A stretch of 64,000 nt of DNA from Adiantum capillus-veneris. Its lineage: Eukaryota; Streptophyta; Polypodiopsida; Polypodiales; Pteridaceae. This document shows, piece after piece, positions 33,298 through 46,655 of this stretch (position 1 is the stretch's first letter; each line of letters starts with the position of its first letter). The position numbers were made by a program, and so were the translations under genes. The notes under the pieces are model-generated. The model searched no databases and was not told where the DNA came from. It saw only the letters and a list, made by a program, of their open reading frames with translations. Location of the stretch: NCBI GenBank assembly GCA_014529385.2, contig CM043947.1, forward strand, positions 115,215,587-115,279,586, in the 5' to 3' direction.

Positions 33298-35695
33298 TTA
33301 TTGGTTACCTTTGGGACCCACTTCTTTGTGATTTGGTTGTTTCAATGATATGCTCATTTGGGAACCCATGCTTGTCCCTGCTTCATTTGTGTTTGAAGAG
33401 ACTTCTTTGGGATCTACCTTCTTTGTGTGAATCTTCAACAGTCTTTGCTTCAACTCTTGTTCTCTTGGTTGAGGACAAGATTCAGACTTTTGGAGTTGAT
33501 GCTTGATTTGTTTTGGAATCCAAATAAACTCATGACCTCTCTGTGCTTGAATCAACCTCTTTGGAACCCAAATCCAATTTGCAAATCCTAGTTGCTCTTG
33601 CAGGCTTTGAATGTTTTCTTGTCGGCGTTGGATCTTGTGATTTGTCATCAAGGATCTTTGTCTTCTTGATCCACACCTGCTTAAGGCCAATCTCGCTCTT
33701 TGGTATTGAAATTTGTCGAACTTTTTGGTTCTAACTCATTCTTTTGTTTTGGCCTTATTTGGTTGTAACGGAAGCTGCTAGTGATGGTGATGACCTGCGT
33801 TTTTGGTAAGGAATGTCAAAAGAATCATCATTATCACTGCTATCCTCAACAAGAATGCATTCTACCACTTTCCCTTTGTGGTTTGACTGGTTATGGAAAG
33901 TTATCGTTTGTTTGCTCTTGGAGTTTTGTTGTTGGGATGACTTTGGTATCCACTTGATTAGAGCATTGGTAGCTTGTTGACATGGTTGTGTTATTCATGG
34001 CTGAGTCTTTTCTTCATGTATGGGAGCCACATATGAGGATGCTTTTTGCAGTTGCGTTTTCATCGAGGATTTTGGAATCCACTTTTGATGCACTTTATAC
34101 TTGTAGCGATGACATTGCTTCTTGGGTCTTTGATATGGACAATCATAAAATTGTGCATTAGTTAAAGTTTCATGCTTATCACCTGCTGGGTCATCCGGAT
34201 TTCTGTTGTTTGCATCTTCTTGAAGCTCCAAGTGTTCTACAGAGTCGTAGAACTTTTCTTCTTCTTTGTCTTTGTTTTCCTGGATCACACTCAGTGCAAA
34301 GTAAGAAACAATATCATAGCCATTTTCATCACAAAACTTTGCTGTTGGATCGTCTTGAATAGCACAGACATCTAGAGTAGCCAAGATGTGTTCCCATTCA
34401 AGTGTCTCTAATTCTTCCTCAGGAAAAGGTTTTGGGATGTAATATGTATCATCAATTGCCCTTTCTATGATGCCTTCCTCTTGCTTTAAACTTCCACATT
34501 GTGAAGCTCCACACATCCATAGTTGTTTAGGCTTACCCAACCATGCTGGAAGTTGCGATCCTGCTACAATAGCTAAATCAAACTCCTCCATAAGTGTTCT
34601 CATCACATCCCTGTACCTATGGTCTTTCAAGTTTATCCTTGTTGTGATTTCCATATGTCTCAAGTAGATATGGTCATATCCACAGTCTTGGACCATTTTC
34701 AGTTGTCTCATGAATGATCTTCCTAGAATGATATCATAGTTGTTCTTCTTGCCAAATTCAACAATAGCAAAGGTTTGCTCATATTCAAATCCACAAGAAG
34801 TAACAACTGCTTTTTCTAATAATCCTATGGGCCTTTCCATGTGTTCATCTTTGCAAGTTTCGGTTTCATCCTTGTAGCCCTCTCTGCTGGTTTTTCCCAT
34901 GTTTTCCAGACCTCTTTGTTGCGATGCAAACACCGGCTTTGCTGTCAAGGATTGCCATGGTTATTACACCTTGAAATTCCACAGGAAGAGTGGTGTTCCC
35001 ATCTTCTCCCTCATAGTACTCACCTACCTTGTTTAACGACATTGGCCTAGTGTTTAGTTGAGTCATTCCAAGCTCTTTCATACCTTCCTCGATTTGATTC
35101 ATTGGTTTTTTAACACCAAATTTCTCTAGGCATTTTCCCACAGTAACCCGCATGTTTGGTCATATTCTAAGAAACTCGGCTAACGTTATTGTAGAGGTGA
35201 TTGGTGTCGACAAAATGTCTATCAACCATTTTGAATTGATGACCTTGTTGGGAGACAGTCTCTCTGATGGGATTACAACAACATGTGACTTGGCCTTGTA
35301 CTTTCCCATATAGGATGGTAGTGTTCTTAATGAATGGGGTTGACTGTCACTAAACTGTACAGATCCTTTGTCTCCCCAATACAATTCCACTTCTAGATTC
35401 ATTTGAGATCCAGCCTCAAATTCCTCTATAGGTGGAAAGGACACTTCTCTTCCATCACCCGTTTGGTTTACTCATCTACTTATCTCACTCACTTCATTGG
35501 CTTCTGTGACTTTTTTCCACAATTTGTCAAGACCATCTATTGCTTTATATCTGTCAGGTATAGCTGTGTAAACTCCCTTGGAAGAATTATCCGTGATATT
35601 CAACACTATCCTCAATTGTAATGTGAGATCTTTGAGATTTCATCCATGCTCATGATTGAAATATGGCTCTTTTTGTTCCTCATTTGGTGGAATTA
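33298..35695 (-). pseudogene. Element D protease-like gene with W-[IV]-P-K repeats
   Basis: Minus strand. After a segment with ITLAEFLRI, a retropepsin-like domain shows AILDSKAGVCIAT (DSG changed to DSK, so probably inactive) and YDIILGRSFMRQL, then GYDHIYLRHMEITTRINLKD. The C-terminal half is acidic and then basic, with KWIPKSS (about 34075), KWIPKSS (33955), QVWIKK (33670), IWVPKRLIQAQ (33580) and IWIPKQ (33525). The last two form the same spaced pair as in elements A and H. Several stops (near 35155, 34950, 33990) and frame changes break it. The left half of element D is here; its gag is on the far side of element E. No reverse transcriptase is present in either half. Confidence 0.75.
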
Positions 35696-36242
35696 TTGGT
35701 GTCGTGCAGCTCCGCTGCTATGATGAGAAAAAGAAAAGAGAAATGCAAGCTAAGGTTCTTTGAAGCTAATCATTAAGTGAGCAGTGATCAGGGCTTGATA
35801 ACAGGCCAAGCTTAATGATTAATGTATGCCAGATGCGGCTTAGAAGGGCCAACAGATGCCTCAATGATACCAAAAATGAGTATGCTTGTAGTGACCACAG
35901 ATGAGAGATTATGATCTAGAATTGTAGTGCTTGAAGTGCTCTACCGGCCTGTCTTTACGGCTCGTCGATTGGAGCCACGGTGAAGAAGTTATGGCACTTT
36001 AAAGTTCAAGTCGATTGCAGATCCGTACCGGATTGGGCAAGTGCAGCTGCGGTGAAAGAGATGAAATGAATGCACGGGCCTGAAGTGCTCACTTTGTGGA
36101 GCGCGTCGGTCTTTTTAGATCAGTGATCGGAGTCCCGATCGCCAAGATATTAGCCGTTAAAGATTCACCGGGGGCCGGCTCCGTACCAATTTGGTCCGCT
36201 TGATCGGAGTGCCATCTGGGAATTTTAAAGCCTCGACAAGGT

Positions 36243-36554
36243 TTGTGTGACTTCTACCAGGTAGTCAACATGTTCTACTCTAATGTTCATGGTCTAATTA
36301 ATTGCATCAAAGAGATAAGTGCATTCAAATTAAAGGAAGGAAATTTTGCAAATGATTTTGTCCAATCGATGGAAAAAGAGCAACATGCATGGAAGTGGTG
36401 GATGATGAATGGTGGGGAGCATTATTCGACTCTACATCCTCTTACAATAGAAGTTTTGGTGCAATGTGTAACAAATTTGAGCTCAATGTTTAAGAAGTCT
36501 AATGGGATTTACGGCTTGGCAGGGAGAGTCCGGTGTCAGTTGTTGGCACGCTGA
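36243..36554 (+). pseudogene. Possible hAT transposase C-terminal fragment
   Basis: Frame MFYSNVHGLINCIKEIS..., with AWKWWMMNGGEHYSTLHPL then TIEVLVQ. The spacing of WW, G, L and I-x-VL-x-Q resembles the hAT dimerisation region (WW...G...L...A...LSQ). It is short and lacks the diagnostic ERNWS segment. It interrupts the 5' LTR of element E relative to the 3' units. Confidence 0.35.
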
Positions 36555-36589
36555 GATGGGTAATATTATTCGGGATGCTCTTATGGACA

Positions 36590-36890
36590 ATAAGATTCTC
36601 GAAGATATTGTTAGTCAAGGCTTACTGGAGAAAAATATCGTGCTTGACATTGCCTAGCCGAATTGTATACTAAATGCGGTGCCATTATGAAAGCAAAAAG
36701 GTTCTCGATGAGATCTTAGTCCAAATGTCGTCACGTAGAGCATATTGATTGTGGGATTTACCCCAAGGAGAGAGAATCCCTGATGAGATTGTTGCCAGGG
36801 GCTGCTCGAGAGAGATGTTATGCTTGGCGATGCTACGGTCAAAATGTATGCCAAATGTGATGCCCTTAAGAAGGAATGGCCGCCCAAGTG
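36590..36890 (+). pseudogene. PPR-like fragments in the 5' LTR of element E
   Basis: Readable pieces are IVSQGLLEKNIVLDIA, then YTKCGAIMKAKRVLDEI, and RDVMLGDATVKMYAKCDALK. These match the PLS-type pentatricopeptide consensus (VVLGNALVDMYAKCGAL-KA). PPR proteins bind organelle RNA. Two repeat remnants lie side by side with frame changes between them. Similar but not identical PPR text occurs in every unit of the 3' LTR. Confidence 0.65.
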
Positions 36891-37129
36891 GGTATGGTTA
36901 GAGGCCGCCCGCCCAATGAGTCACAAAGGCCGCCCAATTAATTGAGGTTTTGTTTTTTAGTGTGTAAGGGGAAGAAAAGAAGAGGCCATGGCGTGGAGAA
37001 AACGGGCAACGGCGCAGGCAGGGAAGGAAAGGCTCATAGCAGTCGGAGGTGAGCTCGAACGAGCTCACAACAGTTATGAGAAAGGCTCAGAAGAACCTCG
37101 CGCACAATTTTGGCCAGGACTTGGCTAAG

Positions 37130-38330
37130 CAATAGTGTGTTTGATTGAGGGGGTGCAGACTCCTTCATTGACAAGATTTTGTGAAGCACGGCTACTAAAT
37201 TGGAAAAATGATCTTGAATGTGATTACAAAGATTCAGAAGGGGTGCAAACTCCTTTGACACGCTTCTATGACCTAGAGCTACCAATATGACAGACCGACC
37301 CTAAATTTGATGATGGTGATTAAGAGAGGGAGCAAACTTCTTCTCTATTCACAATCTGCGACACACAACTCACACTAAGGCAGAATGATCATGACCTTGA
37401 TGATGCTGATTCAGAGGGGGTGCATAGTGAAATGCAATCTCTTGTTGATGAATATGATTGGTTTAATTGTGCCGATGATACAGATAGGGCAATAGATGAA
37501 ATTTTCAATGTGCATGCTGAACTTTGTGCTACAGAAGTGCCAAGATATCTGGATGAGGGTGTATAATTGAAGAGAAGTTTACTACAGATACGGTTAGTAT
37601 GCATGTCATATGTGGAAATCTTGGTTTTATGCAACAACCTGAGATGTGCAAGATGGAGGAACCTTCTAAAGAGGTGGACCTAGATCTTATGTGCTTATTG
37701 GACAAATCTTTGGAAGGGTTCTCAAACACAGATGCTAAGGATATCAATCAATCCAGATTCATGCATGAGCCAATTTGTTCAGATGCAGTAGATGATGACC
37801 TTATGCAGTTGCTGGATGATGCTTTACTTGATTTTGAGCCTCTGCAAGATAGAGAATTGCTTTCAGATGCATCTTTTGAGTCTAATGAAGAGAGTTTTAC
37901 CAGAGACTTGATGTATTCAGATATGCATGATTGGGATTCCAATACTAGTGAGAGTGAAGGTGAAATGCCAATGCTTTTACCTGTGATTGATGATCGACAA
38001 TTGGATGAGCTAGTTGCACATGGGATATGGCAGTATCTGATGCTACTTGATGCTATATGGAATTTGATGTTACCCTATGATGTAGGGGATGTTGAGCTAG
38101 ATTTTGACCCAGGAGGTGACAGATATATGTATGATCCTGAGCAATTGACTTATATGCCATATGATCCAGGTGGTTTGTATGAAGATTTGTGGATTAATGT
38201 ATGGTTATGCTGTAATGATTGGAAATTCTTGTATTTTCCCTATGATCCTGGAGGATGGTACAAATTTTTTAAAGGAATGCTTACAATGGGATAGATGATT
38301 AGGTTTTCGTTTGATCCTGGGGGCTACTGA
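37130..38330 (+). pseudogene. Element E acidic repeat protein (29-residue repeats, then [FY]DPGG repeats)
   Basis: The N-terminal part (about 37139-37450) reads as four degenerate repeats of about 29 residues, based on DSEGVQTPLTRF and ending in acidic Asp clusters. After a frame change near 37565 comes an open 231-codon stretch (37599-38294), strongly acidic (LMQLLDDALLDFEP, SESEGEMPM). It ends in spaced DFDPGG, PYDPGG and PYDPGG motifs, with FDPGGY just after the stop at 38294. I recognise no family. It is the sole coding content of element E and could be a structural protein or a captured gene. Internal stops (near 37290, 37323, 37564) disable the N-terminal part. Confidence 0.6.
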
Positions 38331-38923
38331 AGTGTTAGTTGCTTATTTGAAGAGTACCAGCTATCTGCTATAGCAGGCTACATGATGCAAGGTTTTGTTT
38401 TCTAGGTTATGTTAAGTCAGAAGAGTGTTTGCTTATTCGTTCAATAAGATTACATGGTTGGCTTCTAAATAACTTCTTTGTACAATTGATGAAGTATCTT
38501 CACATCTTTTGAGTTGGTTCTGCTAACAGAACTTGAGGTAGAGGACTAGACAACCATTTCGTGTGCAGACAGAGTAAGGCATACTTGAGCTTGACAGGGT
38601 TCCTTAAAGAGAGCTTAATGGTCAAGCCATATGCATAAGTAACTGGAGCACTTGAGTCTGGCGGGGTTCACTAAACAAGTTATCCATGATTGAATGCTTT
38701 GAAGATACGGCAGATACAGTTCAGAGATTTTTGATGGGCAGCTACCTAATGACTAAGCTAGAACATTGATGATAGGGTATAAGCCTTATTTCAAAAAATT
38801 TCATATGTTTACCAGTAATGTAAGTCCGATGATGGAAAGAGCTTAAGGTACCTGCAGACAGCAGATGCAGATTGCAGTGCTCTTGTCACAGACCGGACGC
38901 TGTGCAGGTTCAGAGGGGGTGGA
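38331..38923 (+). other. Element E 3' untranslated part and polypurine tract
   Basis: No gene. It ends in CAGAGGGGGTGGA immediately before the LTR start TGTCGTGCAGC at 38924. Confidence 0.6.
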
Positions 38924-41900
38924 TGTCGTGCAGCTCCGCTTCCATGAGGAGAAAAAGAGCAGAGAAATGCAAGCTAAGATTCTTTGAAGCCTACACATTT
39001 AATGGTCAGTGATCAGGGCTTGTGAACAGGTCTAGTTTAATGATTAATGTATGCCAGATGCTTAAAAGGGCCAACTGATACCTCAATGATGCCAAAAATG
39101 ATTATGCTTGAAGTGAGCACAGATGGGAGATGGTCTAGAACTATAGTGCTTGAAGTGCTCTACCGGCCTGTCTTTGCGGCTCATCGATTGGAGCTACGAT
39201 GAAGAAGTTATGGCAGTTTAAAGTTCAAGTCGATTGCAGATCCGTACAGGATTGGGCAACTGCAGCTAGGATGACAAAAATGGAATGAATGCACCGGCCT
39301 AAAGTGCTCACTTTGTGGAGCGCGTCGGTCTTTTCAGATCAACAATCGGAGTTCCGGTTGCCAAGTTATTGGCCGTTAAATATTCACCGGGGGCCGGTTC
39401 TGTACCAATCTGGTCGGGCTCGGTCAGAGTGCTAACCAGGAATTTTTGAGCTTTATCCAGGTTTTGGAATGTAATGATTGCGGGATAAACCCAACAGAAG
39501 CAGGGCCAGGAAGCTGGCTACTTTCAAAGACAAGGTCTCTCTCAAAATGCAATTACCTATATTAGCATCTTCAAGCATGTGGCATTGTGCAAGATGCTGA
39601 TACGAGAAGTTAAACCCTTGGTGAGATTGTTCGATAGGTGCTGCTAGGGAAAGATGAGGTGCTTGGCAATGCTTTGATCGGCATGTGTGCCAAATGTGGT
39701 GCCATTACAAAGTGGCTAAGCCACTCAATTAAGTTAATGGCCGACCGCCCAAAGCTAAGGGGCTAGTGGCCGCCCACAAAATCAGTGGCCACCCACCCAA
39801 TAAGGTTTTAGTGGGAAACAAAAGGAAAAAGGAATGTCCAGGAAGGGCTGGTAGCGAGCAAAAGATCGCAGGAGAGGAAGCAAAGCTCGCGCTGGGGGCT
39901 GGAAGGCTCCAATGCTGCCGACCAAGAAACGAGAAAGTATCAGCAGCCCTACACAACCAAATTTAGGGCCATTCCCGTCACATTGAAGCTGCCCAAAACC
40001 CGGCACTGCCACATCATAGAGATGTTCCCATCCACGTCAATGACGCCGGTGCCATTGCAAAAAGAGGGCACGCTATTAAGAGCGGGTTGTCTTTTGCATG
40101 AGGGTATTGGCAAGCCAACGAGGGCAAGAGTTGCATGAGAACAATGAGCAACCAAGGTAAGGAGGTGAAGGAAGCAAGAGAGGGGAAGGCTCTCGACCTC
40201 AAGGGGGGGGGGGGGGGGGGGGGCTTGCAATCCATCTCGTTCTCCCTCTCGTATTGAAGAGCGAAGAAAAGGAGGCGAAGACCTCGAGGGCACAAAGCGA
40301 AGGAGGAGGTAAGCTCGAGCTTGGGGAGGACCGAAGCAAGGCTCAAAGAAGGACTCGAAGGAAGGCTCTCGAAGTAGATCTCTGATGATGGAGCAAGGCT
40401 ATCTCTCTCTCGCTCTCTCTTGATCGCCAATCCAACCAAAACAAGGCGTGCTCTCCACGAGCAAGGAAAGCAAAGGAAAGGTTGTGCAGCTCCGCTGCCA
40501 TGAAGAGAAAAAGAGCAGAGAAATGCAAGCTAAGCTTCTTTGAAGGCTACACATTTAATGGTCAGTGATCAGGGCTTGTTAACAGGTCCAATTTAATGAT
40601 TAATGTATGCCAGATGCGGCTTAAAAGGGCCAACAGATACCTCAATGATGCCAAAAATAATTATTCTTGAAGTGAGCACAGATGGGAGTTTATTGTCTAG
40701 AACTCTAGTGCTTGAAGTGTTGTACCGGCTTGTCTTTACGGCTCGTCGATTGGAGCTACGATGAAGAAGTTATGGCAGTTTAAAGTTCAAGTCGATTGTA
40801 GATCCGTACCGGATTGGGTAGCTGCAGCTCGGATGACAAAAATGGAATGAATGCATGCGCCTGAGGTTCTCACTTTGTGGAGCGCGTCGGTCTTTTCAGA
40901 TCAGCAATCGGAGTTCCGGCTGCCATGTTATTGGCCGTTGAATATTCACCGGGGGCTGGTTCTGTACCAATCTAGTCGGGCTGGGTCAGAGGGCTAACGG
41001 GGAATTCTTGAGCTTTATCTAGGTTTGGGAATGTAATGATTGCGGGATAAACCCAACAGAAGCAGGGCTAGGAAGCTATCTACTTTCAAAGACAAGGTCT
41101 CTCTCAAAACGCAATTACCTATATTAGCATCTTCAAGCATGTGGCATGTTGCAAGATGATGATACGAGAAGTTAAACCCTTGGTGAGATTGTTCGATAGG
41201 TGCTACTATGGAAAGATGAGGTGCTTGGCAATGCTTCCATCGGCATGTGTGCCAAATGTGGTGCCATTACAAAATGGCTAGGCCACTCAATTAAGTTAAT
41301 GGCCGGCCGCCCAAAGCTAAGGGTCTAGTGGCCGCCCACCAAATCAATGGCCACCCACCCAATAAGATTTTAGTGGGAAACAAAAGGAAAAAGGCATGGC
41401 GAGGAAGGGCTCTCAGGGAGCAGAAGATCGCAGGAGATGAAGCGAAGCTCGCTCTAGGGGCTGGAAGGCTCGGACGTCGCCGACAAAGAAACGAGAAAGC
41501 ATCAGCAGCCTTGCGCGACCAAATTTGGGGCGCCATTCTAGTCGCGTTTGAAGCTGCCGGAAACCAAGCACTGCCACGTCATAGAGATGTTCCCATGCCT
41601 TGTCAATAACGCCGGCGCCATTGCAAAAAGAGGGCACGCTATTAAGAGCGGGTTGTCTTTTGCATGAGGGTATTGGCAAGCCAACGAGGGCAAGAGTTGC
41701 ATGAGAACAACGAGCAACCAAGGTAAGGAGGTGAAGGAAGCAAGAGAGGGGAAGGCTCTCGACCTCAAGGGGGGGGGCTGCCATCCCTCTCGTTCTTTGT
41801 CTCGTATTGAAGGGAGAAGAAAGGAGGCGAAGACCTCGAGGGCACAAAGCCAAGGAGGAGGTAAGCTCGAGCTTGGCGAGGGCCAAAGAAGGTCTCAAAG

Positions 41901-44900
41901 AAAGACTCGAAGGAAGGCTCTCGAAGTAGAGCTCTGATGACCGAGCAAGGCTATCTCTCTCTCTCTCGATCTCCAATCCAACCAAAACAAGGCGTGCTCT
42001 CTCCGAGCAAGGAAAGCAAAGGAAAGGTCGTGCACCTCCGTTGCCATGAAAAGAAAAAGAGCAGAGAAATGCAAGCTAAGCTTCTTTGAAGGCTACACAT
42101 TTAATGGTCAGTGATCAGGGCTTGTTAACTGGTCGAGTTTAATGATTAATGTATGCTAGATGCGGCTTAAAAGGGCCAACAGATACCTCAATGATGCCAA
42201 AAACGATTATGCTTGAAGTGAGCATAGATGGGATTTTATGGTCTAGAACTGTAGTGCTTGAAGTGCTCTACCGGCCTGTCTTTACGGCTCGTCGATTAGA
42301 GCTACGATGAAGAAGTTATGGCAGTTTAAAGTTCAAGTTGATTGCAGATCGTTACCGGATTGGGCAACTGCAGCTAGGATGACAAAAATGGAATGAATGC
42401 ACGGACCTGAAGTGCTCACTTTGTGGAGCGCGTCGGTCTTTTCATATCAGCAATCGGAGTTCCGGCTGCCATGTTTTTGGCCGTTGAATATTCACCGGGG
42501 GCGGGTTCTGTACCAATCTAGTCGGGTTGGGTCAGAGGGCTAATGGGGAATTCTGGAGCTTTATCCAGGTTTGGGAATGTAATGATTGCGGGATAAACCC
42601 AACAGAAGCAGGGCCAGGAAGCTGGCTACTTTCAAAGACAAGGTCTGTCTCAAAACGCAATTACCTATATTAGCATCTTCAAGCATGTGGCATTGTGCAA
42701 GATGCTGATACGAGAAATTAAACCCTTGGTGAGATTGTTCGATAGGTGCTCCTAGGGAAAGATGAGGTGCTTGGCAATGCTTTGATCGGCATGTGTGCCA
42801 AATGTGGTGCCGTTACAAAGTGGCTAGGCCACTCAATTAAGTTAATGGCCGGCCGCCCAAAGCTAAGGGGCTAGTGGCCGCCCACCAAATCAATGGCCAC
42901 CCACCCAATAAGATTTTAGTGGGAAACAAAAGGAAAAAGGCATGGCGAGGAAGGGCTGGCACCGAGCAAAAGGTCGCAGGAGATGAAGCAAAGCTCGCGC
43001 TAGGGGTTGGAAGGCTCGGATGTCGCCGACAAAGAAACGAGAAAGCATCAGCAGCCCTGCGCAACCAAATTTGGGGCCATTCCCGTCCCGTTTGAAGCTG
43101 TGCGAAACCCGGCACTGCCACGTCATAGAGATGTTCCCATGCCACGTTAATGACGCCGGTGCCATTGCAAAAAGAGGGCATGCTATTAAGAGCGGGTTGT
43201 CTTTTGCATGAGGGTATTGGCAAGCCAACGAGGGCAAGAGTTGCATGAGAACAACGAGCAACCAAGGTAAGGAGGTGAAGGAAGCAAGAGAGGGGAAGGC
43301 TCTCGACCTCAAGGGGGGGGGTTGCCATCCCTCTCGTTCTTTGTCTCATATTGAAGGGCGAAGAAAAGGAGGCGAAGACCTCAAGGGCACAAAGCCAAGG
43401 AGGAGGTAAGCTCGAGATTGCCGAGGACCGAAGCAAGGCTCAAAGAAAGACTCAAAGGAAGGCTCTCGAAGTAGAGCTCTGATGAGCGAGCAAGGCTATC
43501 TCTCTCTCTCTCTCTCTCTCTCGATCTCCAATCCAACCAAAACAAGGCGTGCTCTCTTCGAGCAAGGAAAGCAAAGTAAATTTCGTGCAGCTCCGCTGCC
43601 ATGAAGAGAAAAAGAGCAGAGAAATGCAAGCTAAGCTTCTTTGAAGGCTACACATTTAATGGTCAGTGATCAGGGCTTGTTAACAGGTCCAGTTTAATGA
43701 TTAATGTATGCCAAATGCGGCTTAAAAGGGCCAACAGATACCTCAATGATGCCAAAAATGATTATGCTTGAAGTGAGCACAGATGGGATTTTATGGTCTA
43801 GAACTGTAGTGCTTGAAGTGCTCTATCGGCCTGTCTTTACGGCTCGTCGATTGGAGCTACGATGAAGAAGTTATGGCAGTTTAAAGTTCAAGTCGATTGC
43901 AGATCCGTACCGGATTGGGCAACTGCAGCTAGGATGACAAAAATGGAATGAATGCACAAGCCTAAAGTGATCACTTTGTGGAGCGCGTCGGTCTTTTCAG
44001 ATCAACATAAGGAGTTCCGGTTGCCAAGTTATTGGCCGTTAAATATTCACCGGGGGCCGGTTCTGTACCAATCTGGTCGGGCTCGGTCAGAGTGCTAACT
44101 GGGAATTTTTGAGCTTTATCCAGGTTTTGGAATGTAATGATTGCGGGATAAACCCAACAGAAGCAGGGCCAGGAAGCTGGCTACTTTCAAAGACAAGGTC
44201 TCTCTCAAAATGCAATTACCTATATGAGCATCTGGAAGCATGTGGCATTGTGCAGGATGCTGATACGAGAAATTAAACCCTTGGTGAGATTGTTCGATAG
44301 GTGCTCCTAGGGAAAGATGAGGTGCTTGGCAATGCTTTGATCGTCATGTGTGCCAAATGTGGTGCCATTACAAAGTGGCTGGGCCTTTCAATTAAGTTAA
44401 TGGCCGGCCGCCAAAAGCTAAGGGGCTAGTGGCCGCCCACCAATTCAATGGCCACCCACCCAATAAGGTTTTAGTGGGAAACAAAAGGAAAAAGGCATGG
44501 CGAGGAAGGGCTGGCACCGAGCAGAAGGTCGCAGGAGATGAAGCGAAGCTCGCGCTGGGGGGTGGAAGGCTCGGACGTCGCCGACAAAGAAACGAGAAAG
44601 CATTAGCAGCCCTGCACAACCAAATTTGGGGTCATTCCCGTCCCGTTTGAAGCTGTGCGAAACCCGGCACTGCCACGTCATAGAGATGTTCCCATGCCAC
44701 GTTAATGACGCCGGTGCCATTGCAAAAAGAGGGCATGCTATTAAGAGCGGGTTGTCTTTTCCATGAGGGTATTGGCAAGCCAACGAGGGCAAGAGTTTCA
44801 TGAGAACAACGAGCAACCAAGGTAAGGAGGTGAAGGAAGCAAGAGAGGGGAAGGCTCTCGACCTCAAGGGGGGGGGTTGCCATCCCTCTCGTTCTTTGTC

Positions 44901-46603
44901 TCATATTGAAGGGCGAAGAAAAGGAGGCAAAGACCTCAAGGGCACAAAGCCAAGGAGGAGGTAAGCTCGAGATTGCCGAGGACCAAAGCAAGGCTCAAAG
45001 AAAGACTCGAAGGAAGGCTCTCGAAGTAGAGCTCTGCTGACCGAGCAAGGCTATCTCTCTCTCTCTCTCTCTCTCTCGATCTCCAATCCAACCAAAACAA
45101 GGCGTGCTCTCTTCGAGCAAGGAAAGCAAAGTAAATTTCGTGCAGCTCCGCTGCCATGAAGAGAAAAAGAGCAGAGAAATGCAAGCTAAGCTTCTTTGAA
45201 GGCTACACATTTAATGGTCAGTGATCAGGGCTTGTGAACAGGTCTAGTTTAATGATTAATGTATGCCAGATGCTTAAAAGGGCCAACTGATACCTCAATG
45301 ATGCCAAAAATGATTATGCTTGAAGTGAGCACAGATGGGATTTTATGGTCTAGAACTGTAGTGCTTGAAGTGCTCTACCGGCCTGTCTTTACGGCTCATC
45401 GATTGGAGCTACGATGAAGAAGTTATGGCAGTTTAAAGTTCAAGTCGATTGCAGATCCGTACAGGATTGGGCAACTGCAGCTAGGATGACAAAAATGGAA
45501 TGAATGCACCGGCCTAAAGTGCTCACTTTGTGGAGCGCGTCGGTCTTTTCAGATCAGCAATCGGAGTTCCGGTTGCCAAGTTATGGGCCGTTAAATATTC
45601 ACAGGGGGCCGGTTCTGTACCAATCTGGTTTGGCTTGGTTAGAGTGCTAACTGGGAATTTTTGAGCTTTATCCAGGTTTTGGAATGTAATGAATGCGGGA
45701 TAAACCCAACAGAAGCAGGGCTAGGAAGCTAGCTATTTTCAAAGACAAGGTCTGTCTTAAATTGCAATTACCTATATTAGCATCTTGAAGCATGTGGCAT
45801 TGTGCGAGATGCTGATACGAGAAGTTAAACCCTTGATGATATTGTTCGATAGGTGCTGCTAGGGAAAGATGAGGTGCTTGGCAATGCTTCCATCGGCATG
45901 TGTGCCAAATGTGGTGCCATTACAAAGTGGCTAGGCCACTCAATTAAGTTAATGGCCGGCTGCCCAAAGCTAAGGGGCTAGTGGCTGCCCACCAAATCAA
46001 TGGCCACCCACCCAATAAGGTTTTAGTGTGAAACAAAAGGAAAAAGGCATGACGAGGAAAGGCTGGTAGCGAGCAAAAGATTGCAGGAGATGAAGCGAAG
46101 CTCGCGTTAGGGGCAGGAAGGATCCAACGCCGCTGACCAAGAAACGAGAAAGCATCTATAGCCGTGCGCGACCAAATTGGGGGCCATTCCATCGCGTTTG
46201 AAGCTGCCAGAAACCCGGCACTGCCATGTCATAGATATGTTCCCATGCCACGTCGATGACGGCAGCGCCATTGCAAAAAGAGGACACGCTATTAAGAGCG
46301 GGTTATCTTTTGCATGAGGGTATTGGCAAGCCAACGAGGGCAAGAGTTGCATGAGAACAACGAGCAACCAAGGTAAGGAGGTGAAGGAAGCAAGAGAGGG
46401 GAAGGCTCTCGAGCTGAAGGGAGGGGGGCTTGCCATCCATCTCGTTGTCTCTCTCGTATTGAATGACGAAGAAAAGGATGCGAAGACCGCGAGGGCACAA
46501 AGCCAAGGAGGAGGCAAACTCGAGCTTGGCGAGGACCGAAGCAAGGCTCAAAGAAAGACTCGAAGGAAGGCTCTCGAAGTAGAGATCTGATGACCGAGCA
46601 AGG

Positions 46604-46655
<52 letters not shown>

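Larger units (their letters stand above)
35700..37030 (+). repeat. 5' LTR of element E, rearranged
   Basis: 35700-36240 aligns well with the first 540 bp of the 3' LTR, including both halves of the shared motif module (35945-36000 and 36101-36165). After that the order differs: a possible hAT fragment, then PPR-like pieces, then the GGCCGCCCA-rich segment seen in each 3' unit. The far end is not found. Confidence 0.6.

Noticed and set aside
39729-46544. Minus-strand proteins of 75-199 residues repeated in each LTR unit
   Set aside because: Antisense frames of the tandem units, with changes between units that do not respect codons.
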